The notes: a model not told the origin generated them from the sequence alone. DNA of 64,000 bases from UBA1127 sp965116355 (GCA_965116355.1 OZ220679.1:310001-374000), one strand, 5' to 3'; shown: positions 8,796 through 17,152, counted from the stretch's first letter. Numbers and translations: made by a program.

Positions 8796-8962
8796 CCCTT
8801 CGACAGGCTCAGAGCGAACGGTGGACGGGAATGGCGGGAACGGGGTCGGATGTGGCGGGGTGCGTCGGGGTTCCTGCCTGTGCAGGAACGACGGGGATCG
8901 CCGTGGAGTACCGGGGGTCGTAGGGAGCGGGCCTTCTGGATACCGGCATACGTCGGTATGAC
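8796..8962 (+). repeat. cluster of three dispersed palindromic repeat families
   Basis: The only content of the 250-bp gap between tmRNA and smpB. Family 1 unit CCCTTCGACAGGCTCAGAGC at 8796-8815; family 3 hairpin TTCCTGC-ctgt-GCAGGAA at 8871-8888; family 2 hairpin ATACCGGC-atac-GTCGGTAT at 8940-8959. No gene is seen here. Confidence 0.7.
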
Positions 8963-8973
8963 GAGGGAGAGGA

Positions 8974-9477
8974 TCAGCGGAAGTCCTTCATGTCGCGCTG
9001 TGCTTCGATGTCCAGGTCCCGCGCGATGATCGCTTCCTTCTTGCTGTAGCGGCGCTTGCCCTTGGCGAGCCCCAGCAGCACCTTCGCCACCCGGCCCTTG
9101 ATGTACAGGCGCAGGGGCACGATGGTGTGCCCCTTCTGCGAGACGGCCCCGGCAAGCTCGTCCATCTGGCGCCGGTGCAACAGCAGCTTGCGCGGGCGCT
9201 TGGGCTCGTGGTTGTGGATGTTGCCCTGCTCGTACGGGGCGAGGTGCATGCCCTCGAGCCAGAGCTCGTGCTTGCTCTCGCGGGCGTAGGCGCCGCGTAG
9301 GTCGACCCTGCCGGTGCGGATGGACTTGATCTCCGTGCCGGTGAGGACGAGCCCCGCCTCGACGGTTTCGAGGATGTCGTAGTCGTAGGTGGCGCGGCGG
9401 TTCACGGCGACGACGCCCGCGCGCCTGATGGCGGACTCGGAGGACTTGGCCGGCTTGCGGCCCTTTCGGGTGGACAT
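8974..9477 (-). CDS. smpB: SsrA-binding protein SmpB
   Basis: 167-residue tmRNA-binding OB-fold protein. Conserved blocks are present: NRRATYDYDI, EAGLVLTGTEIKS (near 40), the G-K-RVDLRGAY region, HEPKRPRKLLLH, and the basic C-terminal tail GLAKGKRRYSKKE that enters the decoding centre. It partners the tmRNA 250 bp downstream on the same strand and follows the S41 protease gene after 24 bp, so the two protein genes are probably co-transcribed. The N-terminus is slightly extended and basic compared with the usual ~155-residue family length. Confidence 0.96.
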   Translation of the reverse strand: MSTRKGRKPAKSSESAIRRAGVVAVNRRATYDYDILETVEAGLVLTGTEIKSIRTGRVDLRGAYARESKHELWLEGMHLAPYEQGNIHNHEPKRPRKLLLHRRQMDELAGAVSQKGHTIVPLRLYIKGRVAKVLLGLAKGKRRYSKKEAIIARDLDIEAQRDMKDFR

Positions 9478-9501
9478 AACTACCTCTGCGGGCGTCCTCG
9501 G

Positions 9502-10887
9502 CTATCCGCTGGGTGCCGGAGCGATCTCGGCGATGAGGTCAAGGGCGTGGAGCATCTGCTCGTCGCGCTGGATGGGCCCCCGCTCCACCTCGACGTCCGG
9601 CCCGAGCCCGCTGCCCTCGATGAGGCGCCCGTTGGGAGTATACCAGCGCCCGTAGGAGTAGTAGAGGCCGCCGCCGTCCGACAGTGGCGCCAGCTGGTTC
9701 ACGCTGCCCTTGCCGAAGGTCCGGACGCCGACGACGGTTGCACGGTCGCGGTCCTGCAGGGCGCCGGCGAGCACCTCGCCCGCGCTGGCCGAGTGCTGGT
9801 TCACGAGCAGTATCAGCGGGAGGTCCTTCGCGACCCCGCCCTCCTTCGCGTTCCACTCGCGCCGCTCGCCCGCGCCGTCGAGCTCGTAGACCACGAGGCC
9901 GCCGTCGAGGAACATGCTCGCGATGTTGACGGTGGTGGAGAGCAGTCCACCGGGGTTGTTTCGCACGTCCAGGATGAGTCCGTGTGCGTCCGCCTCGATG
10001 ATCTCCTTCAGGACGTCCTCGAGCGCCTCGTCGGTGTTGGCGTAGAAGCCCGAGAGGCGGACGTAGGCGTGGCCGCTGGGCGTGCTCTGCCAGGTCACGC
10101 TCTGCAGGTTGATGGGGCCGCGGGTGATGGAAATCTCCACCGCCGCCGTCTCGCCCTCATGGATGACGCCCAGCACGACGACGGTGTCCGAGGGCCCGCG
10201 CACCTTGCTGACGACGTCCAGCGTCGTCCACCCCTCGACGCTGACGCCGTCGACGGTGAGGAGCCGGTCGCCGGGGCGCAGGCCGGCCTTCTCGGCGGGG
10301 CTGTCCGGCATGGGCGTGAGGGTGAAGGTGTCCTCATGCGCGTGCACCTCCGCGCCGACGCCCTGGTAGCTGCCCGTGAACTCCAGGTCTTCCAGCGCGA
10401 ACTCCTGCGGCGGGACGTAGGCCGAGTGCGGGTCGTCGAGGGCGTCGACGATGCCGCGCATGGCCGCGCGCGAGAGGGCGACGGGGTCCGGCGGCGCGCC
10501 GCCGGCGTCGGCGGCGTAGACAGCCGACCAGGCGTCCCACAGCGGCGCGAACTCCTCCGGCAGCGACGCGGGCCGCTCGGCCGCCGCGGCGGGTATGGGG
10601 TCGTCGAACAGTTCGAGCTTGTCGGCGGCCACGATGAGCCGGTCGACGGCGCCCTCGGCAAGGGCGGCCGCGTCGATGTCCTCGCGGTCCACGTGCCGGG
10701 TCGAGAGGATGGTCCAGATGTCGCCGACGGGGCTGAGGGCGAGCACGGGCACCTGGCCGGGCTCGAGCGCCGCAGCCTCGGCCGCGATTTCCTCCGCCAG
10801 CGTCGGCGGGGCGTCGCCGATGGGCAGCCGGGAGCACGCGACGGTGACCGCGGCGACGGCCAGCAGCGCCAGGAGCGCCCGCAACAT
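9502..10887 (-). CDS. C-terminal processing peptidase, S41 family, lipoprotein
   Basis: Serine protease of 461 residues with a lipoprotein signal (MLRALLALL, lipobox VTVAC). The start is placed at 10887 because CAGGAG precedes it; an upstream in-frame start at 10938 would spoil the signal. A PDZ domain spans about residues 170-250 (EKAGLRPGDRLLTVDG). The protease domain has the nucleophile in SASAGE (near 385) and the catalytic Lys in FGKGSVNQ about 25 residues later. Such enzymes trim C-termini of secreted or membrane proteins. It is upstream of smpB in the same direction. Confidence 0.92.
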   Translation of the reverse strand: MLRALLALLAVAAVTVACSRLPIGDAPPTLAEEIAAEAAALEPGQVPVLALSPVGDIWTILSTRHVDREDIDAAALAEGAVDRLIVAADKLELFDDPIPAAAAERPASLPEEFAPLWDAWSAVYAADAGGAPPDPVALSRAAMRGIVDALDDPHSAYVPPQEFALEDLEFTGSYQGVGAEVHAHEDTFTLTPMPDSPAEKAGLRPGDRLLTVDGVSVEGWTTLDVVSKVRGPSDTVVVLGVIHEGETAAVEISITRGPINLQSVTWQSTPSGHAYVRLSGFYANTDEALEDVLKEIIEADAHGLILDVRNNPGGLLSTTVNIASMFLDGGLVVYELDGAGERREWNAKEGGVAKDLPLILLVNQHSASAGEVLAGALQDRDRATVVGVRTFGKGSVNQLAPLSDGGGLYYSYGRWYTPNGRLIEGSGLGPDVEVERGPIQRDEQMLHALDLIAEIAPAPSG

Positions 10888-10982
10888 GGAGAGCTCCTGG
10901 CCGGTTGTGTGGGTGGATGGCGAATGCAGATGCGGCAAGTGTAGTCCTTCAACGGTGATGGATGGGAGACGCCCCTACTAAA

Positions 10983-10991
10983 ATTGTAGCA
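10983..10991 (-). promoter_or_regulatory. extended -10 promoter of the S41 protease gene
   Basis: Minus-strand TGCTACAAT, about 95 bp before the protease start. No recognisable -35 is present, as expected for extended -10 promoters. Confidence 0.45.
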
Positions 10992-11022
10992 CGGGCAGCC
11001 CACGCGCCCGGAGGCCCATTCG

Positions 11023-11052
11023 TTGACACTGCACATATGCGGGTGCTAGGAT
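11023..11052 (+). promoter_or_regulatory. promoter of citrate synthase gene
   Basis: TTGACA (11023-11028), 18-bp spacer, TAGGAT (11047-11052). It lies about 145 bp upstream of the start codon and diverges from the S41 promoter. Confidence 0.6.
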
Positions 11053-11196
11053 TTGCTGGAAGTAACCCCCAGCGCCCGGGCGCATGATGCCCCTGGGTCT
11101 GGGCCTTTCGGAGCGCCCCGAGTCTCCCCTCGATGCTGGCTTGGGACAAGGATGTCCGCAGTAACATGCTGTAGAGTCTTCGGGAGGGCATCGGCA

Positions 11197-12336
11197 ATGG
11201 CATCTCGATCAGTTGAACTGAAGCGCGGCCTGAAGGACGTCTACCTTGACAGGACGCAGGCCAGCTTCATCGACGGCACGGAAGGGAAGCTGCTCTACCG
11301 GGGCTACAACATTCATGACCTTGCAGAAAAGTCCACCTTTGAAGAGGTGGCTCATTTGTTGTTGTACGGCAGCCTGCCGAACAAGGAGCAGCTGGCCGAC
11401 ATCGACGCCACGCTGAAGGCCACGCGGTCGATCCCTGAAGAGGTCTACCGCGTCATCGACCTGACCAAGGACGGCCACCCGATGGACGTCCTCCGCACGG
11501 CCGTTTCCGCGCTTTCCTCCTTCGACCCGGACGTGGAGGACAACTCGGCGGAGGCGGTCATCCGCAAGGGGCTGCGATTGACCTCGCAGGCGGCGACGAT
11601 CATCTGCGCGCACTACCGCGTCCGGCAGGGCCTGCCGCCCGTCGCGCCGGACCAGTCGCAGGGCCACGCTGCGAACTTCCTGTACATGATGCGGGGCGAG
11701 GTCCCGGACGAGGACGAGGCCAGGCTCATGGACGTGGACTTCATCCTCCACGCCGAGCACGGCGCCAACGCGTCGTCGTTCGCGTCGCGGGTGACGGCGT
11801 CGACCATGGCGGACCTGCACGCGGCGATCGTGACGGGCATCGGCACGCTGAAGGGGCCGCTGCACGGCGGCGCGGCGGAGTCCGTGATGAAGATGGCGGA
11901 GGACATCGGCGACCCGGCTGAGGCGAAGGCCTACGCGCGCCGGGTCCTCGACGGCCACGGGCGCATCATGGGCTTCGGCCACCGGGTGTACAAGGCCGAG
12001 GATCCGCGGGCCGAGCACCTGCGCGAGCGGTCGCGTGCGCTGGGCGAAAAGCTCGGGCAGCCGCAGTGGATCCAGATCCTGGAGGCGCTGGTCGAGGCGA
12101 TGGCGCCCTACCGCGCCCGCGGCATCCACGTGAACGTCGACTTCTACGCCGGCTCCATCTACTACCTCATGGGCATCCCGGAGGACCTGTTCATCCCCAT
12201 CTTCGCGCTGGGGCGCATTCCGGGCTGGACGCTGCAGGTGCTGGAGCAGTTCGAGAACAACATCCTCATCCGCCCGCTCCTCTACTACGAGGGCCCGATG
12301 GACCTCGAGTACCAGCCGCTGGAGGCGCGGTCCTGA
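11197..12336 (+). CDS. gltA: citrate synthase (or 2-methylcitrate synthase)
   Basis: 379-residue type I (short, Gram-positive-like) citrate synthase condensing oxaloacetate with acetyl-CoA. The catalytic triad is visible: His in LHGGAAE (near 229), His in GFGHRVYK (near 265) and Asp in NVDFYAGSIYY (near 315). The start is ATG 11197, after GGGAGGG. Sequence alone does not separate citrate from methylcitrate synthases, and no prpB/prpD neighbours favour the latter. A terminator follows directly. Confidence 0.93.
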   Translation: MASRSVELKRGLKDVYLDRTQASFIDGTEGKLLYRGYNIHDLAEKSTFEEVAHLLLYGSLPNKEQLADIDATLKATRSIPEEVYRVIDLTKDGHPMDVLRTAVSALSSFDPDVEDNSAEAVIRKGLRLTSQAATIICAHYRVRQGLPPVAPDQSQGHAANFLYMMRGEVPDEDEARLMDVDFILHAEHGANASSFASRVTASTMADLHAAIVTGIGTLKGPLHGGAAESVMKMAEDIGDPAEAKAYARRVLDGHGRIMGFGHRVYKAEDPRAEHLRERSRALGEKLGQPQWIQILEALVEAMAPYRARGIHVNVDFYAGSIYYLMGIPEDLFIPIFALGRIPGWTLQVLEQFENNILIRPLLYYEGPMDLEYQPLEARS

Positions 12337-12364
12337 GACCTCCAACCAGGGTCGAACACAGCGA

Positions 12365-12398
12365 GGGGCTTCCGCGAATGCGGAGGCCCTCTTCTTTT
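12365..12398 (+). terminator. rho-independent terminator after citrate synthase
   Basis: Stem GGGCTTCCGC (12366-12375), loop GAAT, GCGGAGGCCC (12380-12389), followed by TCTTCTTTT. Confidence 0.8.
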
Positions 12399-12428
12399 GG
12401 GCGTCGCACAGCGGATGCTCACGGCAGG

Positions 12429-12855
12429 CGCCGAAAGCGCGGCGTTTCGAGCGCCGGATGGGCACAGCGTCGGGGCGATGGGCGAAACGCCGCGTTTTGA
12501 GGCCCTCGGTGGGAGACGGGCTCGCGGAAGGCGAAAATGGCGCGTTTCGAGCTCCTGACGGCCTTGGGGTCGGCCGGCGGCGCGAACGCGTCGCGGTGCG
12601 TGACGGCGGCGAAACGGCTGCGCCGAGGCTCGGAGAGGCGGTTCGCAACACTGCCGATGCCACATAGGGTCTTCTACATAAACAATATCGTTATGTCATT
12701 TCTAAGAGGTGGAACGTACATAATATATATAGTGCGAAGTATTCTTAAGCGCTTTCCGGGAAGCCCCCGGCGGCGCGAAAACGCGCGTTTCGGGCCCCAG
12801 CCGGACCTAGGGCGCAGCGAGGCGTTTTCGACGCGCTTCACGCGCCTCGAAACTC
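12429..12855. repeat. array of degenerate palindromic repeats around an A+T-rich core
   Basis: No gene is seen in this gap. Imperfect copies of the self-complementary unit GCGAAA-n-GCGCGTTTCGAG lie at 12429, 12482, 12531, 12773 and (reversed) 12821, spaced by about 48-53 bp or a multiple of it. An unusually A+T-rich segment lies at 12666-12750. Confidence 0.5.
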
Positions 12856-13303
12856 AGGCGTCCGAGCCCGCGCCCATGCCGTCGAGGATCTCGTCCGTGC
12901 TCGGCATGCCGCGCTGGTAGTAGACGACCACACCGCGCTTGTCGATGCCCACGACCGTCCGCAGCGGCGCGAGCTTCTGCAGCGTCCGGGCGCCATAGGC
13001 TTGGCTGACCTCTCCGCCCTCGTCCACCAGCAGCGGGAAAGGAAGCTCGTGCTTGTCGCTGAACCGCTGGTGCGACTTCAGGCTGCCGGGGTTCACCCCA
13101 AAGACCACGGTGTCCGCGGCCTCGAACCTGTCCCTGTCATCACGCAGGGCGCAGAGTTGCCTGGTTCAGCCCGGTGTGCTGTCCATGGGGTAGAAGACCA
13201 GGACGACGTTCTTCCGCCCCCGGAAGTCTGCCAGCGTCACCGCTTCCTCGCCGGTGCCCTGCAGGGCGAAGGCCGGTGCGACGGTCCCGAGTTCCATGGC
13301 CAT
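12854..13303 (-). CDS. PrxQ/BCP-type peroxiredoxin, candidate selenoprotein (UGA at 13168-13166)
   Basis: Thiol peroxidase of the AhpC/TSA superfamily, 149 residues if UGA is read through. The frame from ATG 13303 (after GGAGAGGA) reads to FYPMDSTPG, meets TGA at residue 46, then continues TRQLCALRDD and FGVNPGSLKSHQRF to a normal end at 12854. The family motif here is T-P-G-C-T-x-x-x-C; the UGA falls exactly on the peroxidatic Cys and the resolving Cys is kept five residues on (U-x4-C). Total length matches PrxQ. A hairpin with bacterial SECIS features follows the UGA. Selenocysteine peroxiredoxins are known; this reading still needs proof. Alternatives are a point-mutated pseudogene or a base error. 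It lies 33 bp downstream of hflX. Confidence 0.78.
13124..13168 (-). promoter_or_regulatory. candidate bacterial SECIS element of the peroxiredoxin
   Basis: Lower stem GAACC (13167-13163, including the GA of UGA) pairs with GGTTC (13128-13124). Apical stem CCCTG (13149-13145) pairs with CAGGG (13136-13132), closing the loop CGTGATGA. The loop starts 21 nt after UGA and has G at its second position, matching the general description of bacterial SECIS hairpins. Confidence 0.6.
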
Positions 13304-13336
13304 GCGTTCCTCTCCGCGCGGGCGCGCCCGCGCTGC

Positions 13337-14497
13337 TCAGTCGATGAAGTGCACCTGCGACTTGCCGTTCGCGCCGACGGGCTCGCGGTCCAGCCGCTCG
13401 ACGATGGCGGCGAGGAGCAGGTCGAGCCCCCAGCCCTCCGCTGCCGACACCATGACGCCGCCCTCGGCGCTGGCGCCCAGGTCCGACAGGTCCGGGGCCG
13501 AGCCGTTTTCGGCGTGCACGGCCAGGTCCATCTTGTTGAGCGCCAGCAGCCGCGGCTTGTCCTGCAAGTCCAGCTCGGCCAGCGTGTCCTCGACCACCTG
13601 CACGTGCTCGGCCGCGTTGCGGTGGCTCACGTCGACGACGTGCAGGAGCAGGTCGGCCTCGGCGAGCTCCTCGAGCGTCGCGCGGAAGGCGGCCACGAGC
13701 GTGTGCGGCAGCTTGTGGATGAAGCCTACCGTGTCCGTCAGCAGCGCGACAGTGCCGTCTGGCAGGGCCATGCGCCGCGTGACGGGGTCGAGCGTCGAGA
13801 ATGGCTTGGACTCGGCCACGACGGCCGCGCGCACCAGCGCGTTGAAGAGGGTGCTCTTCCCCGCGTTGGTGTAGCCCACCAGCGAGATGAGGGGCGCACG
13901 GCCCGCCTGCCTCCGGTTACGGTGGCGCGAGCGGTGCGCCCGCACGGCCTCCAGATCGCGCTTGAGGCGGCTGATGCGCTCGCGCACGAGGCGGCGGTCC
14001 GTCTCGAGCTGCGTCTCGCCGGGGCCCCGGGTGCCGATGCCGCCGCCGAGGCGCTCCAGGTGCGACCACTGGCCCGCAAGCCGCGGCAGCAGATACTGGT
14101 GCTGGGCAAGCTCGACCTGCAGGACGCCCTCGCGGGTGCGGGCGCGGTCGGCGAAGATGTCCAGGATGAGGGCGCTGCGGTCCAGCACCTTCACCTCCAG
14201 CTCGCGCTCCAGGTTCCGCTGCTGGGCCGGCTTGAGCTCGTCATTGAATACGACGACCGTTGAGGCGGACTCGGAGCGGGCTTCCTTGATCTCCTCCAGC
14301 TTGCCGTGGCCGACGTACACCGACGTCGGACGGTCGACGTTCTGCGTGACCTCACCGACGACCTCGCCGCCGGCGCTGCGCACGAGCTGCGCGAGCTCGC
14401 CCATGGAGTCGGCGAGCTCCCACCTCGCGCCGCGGCCTGCGCGCGGGGCAATGCCCACGAGCAGGGCGCGCTCGGGCGCGGGCTCCGTCGCGATCAT
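13337..14497 (-). CDS. hflX: ribosome-associated GTPase HflX
   Basis: 386-residue GTPase that rescues or splits stalled and heat-damaged ribosomes. The N-terminal HflX domain carries SVYVGHGKLEEIK and FNDELKPAQQRNLE; the Gly-rich linker is GGGIGTRGPGETQLETDRR (near 165). G motifs: G1 GYTNAGKS (near 215), G3 DTVGF, G4 NKMD. It precedes the candidate seleno-peroxiredoxin by 33 bp, suggesting a stress-related operon. The start at ATG 14497 is supported by homology of the first residues rather than by a clear binding site. Confidence 0.94.
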   Translation of the reverse strand: MIATEPAPERALLVGIAPRAGRGARWELADSMGELAQLVRSAGGEVVGEVTQNVDRPTSVYVGHGKLEEIKEARSESASTVVVFNDELKPAQQRNLERELEVKVLDRSALILDIFADRARTREGVLQVELAQHQYLLPRLAGQWSHLERLGGGIGTRGPGETQLETDRRLVRERISRLKRDLEAVRAHRSRHRNRRQAGRAPLISLVGYTNAGKSTLFNALVRAAVVAESKPFSTLDPVTRRMALPDGTVALLTDTVGFIHKLPHTLVAAFRATLEELAEADLLLHVVDVSHRNAAEHVQVVEDTLAELDLQDKPRLLALNKMDLAVHAENGSAPDLSDLGASAEGGVMVSAAEGWGLDLLLAAIVERLDREPVGANGKSQVHFID

Positions 14498-14757
14498 GCC
14501 ATGGCCGTTGGACCTGTCTCTGCGCTTTGGCAGGGCTCGTGCTCCTTTCGGGCTTGCGGCGGGCGTTCAGACACCGCCGTGAGGGGCATTCGCGTTATGT
14601 CTTGTTTAGCTCCCTCGCAGACACCACTCGCCATAGATTCTACTCGGAGTGGCAAGGCAAGGGGCGCAAGGAGGAGAGCAATTCCGCACGCAAGGGAAGT
14701 GTCGAACTCGCCGAGCGGCGCTGGGCGACGGGGAAGAGCGCTCTCGCGCCGGCGGGA
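14498..14757. other. gap with no gene seen
   Basis: 260 bp between the hflX start and the end of the next minus-strand gene. It must hold the hflX promoter; TAGAAT on the minus strand near 14632-14637 is a possible -10, without a good -35. Confidence 0.4.
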
Positions 14758-15429
14758 TTAGGCGTCGACCTGGTCGACGGAGAGCCCCAGGCGGTTGCGC
14801 ACCTGCCAGAGGAGCATGGAGGCGTCGCCGCGCGGGTGCGGGGTCAGCCCGCGCGAGCGCAGCAGGTCCTTCAGCGCGTCCAGTGACTCCATGACGCGCG
14901 AGGACCCGTCCTCGAAGTAGACGACCGGCAGCTGGCCTCGGAACCAGCGGGCGCGCCGGGCGGGCGCGGGCGCTGGTTCAGCCGCAGGCGCAGGGGTCGG
15001 TTCCGGCGCTGGCAGCGCCGCCACGGACTCCTCTTGCGCGACCGGCTCTGCCGCAACGGCCTCGTCGACGGCGGGCGCCTCTTCGGCGACCGGGGATTCG
15101 GCGGGCTCAAGCTCGACTGTTGCCGTTTCCTCCGCCAAGGCGGCCTCGGCGCTGTCAGCAACGTCAGAGACGGTAGCCACGGGCTCCTCCGCCTTCGCGG
15201 GCTCCTCCACCTCGGCGGCTGGCGGCGGCTCGAGGGTCGCGACGGCCGGCGACGGGGGCGGAGGCTCGGGCGGCTGCGGCTCGGGCTCCGGGGCGTGCCC
15301 GTTCTCCAGCTCCTGCCGGCGGGCCTCCAGGACCTGAGACGCCAACTTGAGGTAAAGAGGCGTCTCAGGCGCTTTCAGAGACACCTCACCCAACAAAAGC
15401 TCAAAAGAAGGCCGTGTTTGCTGTGTCAT
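14758..15429 (-). CDS. uncharacterised protein with Ala/Pro/Glu-rich linker
   Basis: 223 residues of unknown function. A short N-terminal block (residues 1-45, FELLLGEVSLKAPETPLYLKLA, here split as FELLLGEV and APETPLYL) and a C-terminal block (about 155-223, VVYFEDGSSRVMESLDALKDL) look folded. They are joined by about 110 residues of Ala/Pro/Glu/Val low complexity. The promoter is unusual: TTGACA-17-TATTGT ends 7 nt before the ATG, so the mRNA is probably leaderless, and an inverted repeat of the TGTCAC type overlaps the -10. Such a layout resembles a regulated adaptor or scaffold, but no function can be assigned. Confidence 0.7.
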   Translation of the reverse strand: MTQQTRPSFELLLGEVSLKAPETPLYLKLASQVLEARRQELENGHAPEPEPQPPEPPPPSPAVATLEPPPAAEVEEPAKAEEPVATVSDVADSAEAALAEETATVELEPAESPVAEEAPAVDEAVAAEPVAQEESVAALPAPEPTPAPAAEPAPAPARRARWFRGQLPVVYFEDGSSRVMESLDALKDLLRSRGLTPHPRGDASMLLWQVRNRLGLSVDQVDA

Positions 15430-15464
15430 GTCACGACAATAGCGTCACATGACGACTCTGTCAA
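15425..15464 (-). promoter_or_regulatory. leaderless promoter with overlapping operator
   Basis: Minus-strand TTGACA (15464-15459), 17 bp, TATTGT (15441-15436); the ATG is at 15429. Inverted repeat arms GTCATGTCAC (15425-15434, plus strand) and GTCACATGAC (15444-15453), nine of ten positions matching, straddle the -10. This is a typical repressor-site position. Confidence 0.6.
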
Positions 15465-15817
15465 CCCCTCCCGAAAAAGTCACATCGGCGCAACCAAGCG
15501 ACGTCTCTCCCGGCGCCAGGAAAGGATGTGCATGTCACTTGCGGGCTTGGGAGAGGGTGAATGTGACCCCTCGGCATGCTTACCCACACCTTTCCCACTC
15601 GTGACGTGGGCAATTCGTGGGAAGTTTGCCCGTGGAGCGTGGGAATCCTGTGGACTGGTCTGTGGTAAAGCCATTGCGGTGGAGCTCGATTGTGGTTATG
15701 TCAGAAATCCAGGGTACAGTGAGACGGTTGCGTCGGCCTGCTGGCAAGCCACAGGGCCGACCGATCGTGTCGGCCGGCCCCGTGTGGTGGCTTCGCTGGG
15801 AGACTATTCGCCGCTGG
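15430..15817. other. non-coding gap downstream of dnaN
   Basis: 388 bp without a gene. It holds scattered GTCACA/TGTGAC motifs (15478, 15534, 15560), repeated GTGGG/CCCAC words at 15585-15650, and TGTGG words at 15649-15700 such as TGTGGTAAA and TGTGGTTAT. These are only 7 of 9 matches to a DnaA box, so an origin is not claimed. Confidence 0.4.
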
Positions 15818-16942
15818 CTACCACTGGACGAACATCGGCATCACGACGTGGATGTAGTTCTCCGTGTCCTTGGGACGCAGGACGCCCGGGCTCGATGGCG
15901 TGGTGACCTCCAGCGCGACACGCTCGGTGCCCACGACGGCGAGCACGTCCGTGAGGTACTTGGCGTTGAAGGCGATCTTCGCCTCGTCGCCCTCCACCTC
16001 GGCGTCCATCTCGGCCAAGTTCTCGCCGACCTCGTCGGCGCGCGCCACGAACTGCAGGGCGCCGGGCTCGCCGGGCTGGATGTGCAGCCGGACGATGCCC
16101 GAGCTGTCGCGCGCGAAGATCGATGCGGTCCGGGCCGCCCGGAGGCACTCGTCCACCTGCAGGCCAGCGCTCGTGGTGTAGCGCTCCGGGATCAGCTGCG
16201 AGTAGTTGGGGAAGGAGCCCTGGATGAGCTGGGACACCATCTCCACGTCGCCGAAGCGGAACAGCGCCTGGCCCCGCGCGGAAGAAATGACCGCCTCGAC
16301 GGTCTCGTCCTCGTCGCTCAGCAGCCGGTTGAGCTCGTTCATGGTCCTGCCCGGGATGATGACCTCGGTCGACTCCGACGCCGCCTCCTGCAGCGTGCCG
16401 TGGTGCACGGCGAGCCGGAAGCCGTCCGCGGCCGCGAGGGTGAAGCGGTCGTCGTCGATCTCGAGCTTGACGCCCGTCAGGACCGGCCGCGACTCCTCGG
16501 TCGCCGCCGCGAACACTACCTGCCCGATGGCGGCCTTCAGCGCCCGTGACGACACCTTCGCCGAGACGCCCTCGTCCACGGTCGGGATCGGCGGGAAGTC
16601 CGACGCGTCGGTGCCGATGATGCGGGCTTGGTTGCGCGCGCAGCTCAACTCCATCGCGTGGGGCTGTGACGACGTCTTGACGTCGACGCGCTCGTTGCGC
16701 AGCGACCCGACGAACTCGGTGAGCAGGCGCGCGGGGACGGTGATGTCGCCGTCCTCCTCGACGGAGGAGCCAATCCACGTGCTGATGGCGATCTCCAGGT
16801 TGGTGGCCGTGAGGCGCAGCCGGCCCTGGTCTGTGGCGATGAGCACGTTTTGCGTGATTGGGAGGGTGGTCCGGTTAGCGACTGCCCGGCCTACGACGCC
16901 GAGTCCTTTGTTCAGCGTCTCCTGAAGGCAGGAAACGATCAT
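15818..16942 (-). CDS. dnaN: DNA polymerase III sliding clamp (beta)
   Basis: 374-residue beta clamp. The start MIVSCLQETLNKGL at 16942 follows AAGGAGGATTGGAT; the in-frame extension to 17167 has no support. Three clamp domains are recognisable: TTLPITQNVLIAT in domain I, DFPPIPT and RPVLTGVKLEID in domain II, and SFPNYSQLIPE near 260. The C-terminus ends in YIHVVMPMFVQW, where the family usually ends VMPMR or VMPVR plus a hydrophobic residue; here Phe-Val-Gln-Trp extends it. dnaA and recF are not adjacent. Confidence 0.95.
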   Translation of the reverse strand: MIVSCLQETLNKGLGVVGRAVANRTTLPITQNVLIATDQGRLRLTATNLEIAISTWIGSSVEEDGDITVPARLLTEFVGSLRNERVDVKTSSQPHAMELSCARNQARIIGTDASDFPPIPTVDEGVSAKVSSRALKAAIGQVVFAAATEESRPVLTGVKLEIDDDRFTLAAADGFRLAVHHGTLQEAASESTEVIIPGRTMNELNRLLSDEDETVEAVISSARGQALFRFGDVEMVSQLIQGSFPNYSQLIPERYTTSAGLQVDECLRAARTASIFARDSSGIVRLHIQPGEPGALQFVARADEVGENLAEMDAEVEGDEAKIAFNAKYLTDVLAVVGTERVALEVTTPSSPGVLRPKDTENYIHVVMPMFVQW

Positions 16943-16969
16943 ATCCAATCCTCCTTGGGATTTGCACAA

Positions 16970-16999
16970 AGTATAGGGCCGCGCAATAGCGCATCGCAA
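16970..16999 (-). promoter_or_regulatory. dnaN promoter
   Basis: Minus-strand TTGCGA (16999-16994), 18-bp spacer, TATACT (16975-16970), 28 bp before the start codon. Confidence 0.55.
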
Positions 17000-17110
17000 C
17001 GCATTTGGGGGCAGCCTGCGAGGAGTTTTCGGCGCCAAACGGGCATTGGCACGCCCGAAGCAACGGGGAGAGCCGACAACTACCCCCTTCGAATACCGCC
17101 TTGTTGGGGA

Positions 17111-17152
17111 AAAGGAAAAGCCCCTGCGTCTCCCCCTCCGAGGCGCAGGGGC
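17111..17152 (-). terminator. terminator of the small HTH gene
   Basis: Minus-strand stem GCCCCTGCG / CGCAGGGGC with an interior loop, followed by TTTTCCTTTT. It separates the HTH gene from dnaN. Confidence 0.8.

Noticed and set aside
9547..10944. Long plus-strand frame opposite the S41 protease
   Set aside because: Shadow frame with Arg/Gly/Val bias and no start signals; the minus strand has the protease motifs.
12854..13303. Peroxiredoxin as a simple pseudogene
   Set aside because: Everything except one codon is intact, and that codon is the catalytic Cys with a following SECIS-like hairpin; kept as an alternative only.
15585..15720. Possible replication origin beside dnaN (TGTGG words)
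   Set aside because: Only 7-of-9 matches to a DnaA box, no dnaA gene, no clear A+T-rich unwinding region; GC skew would be needed.
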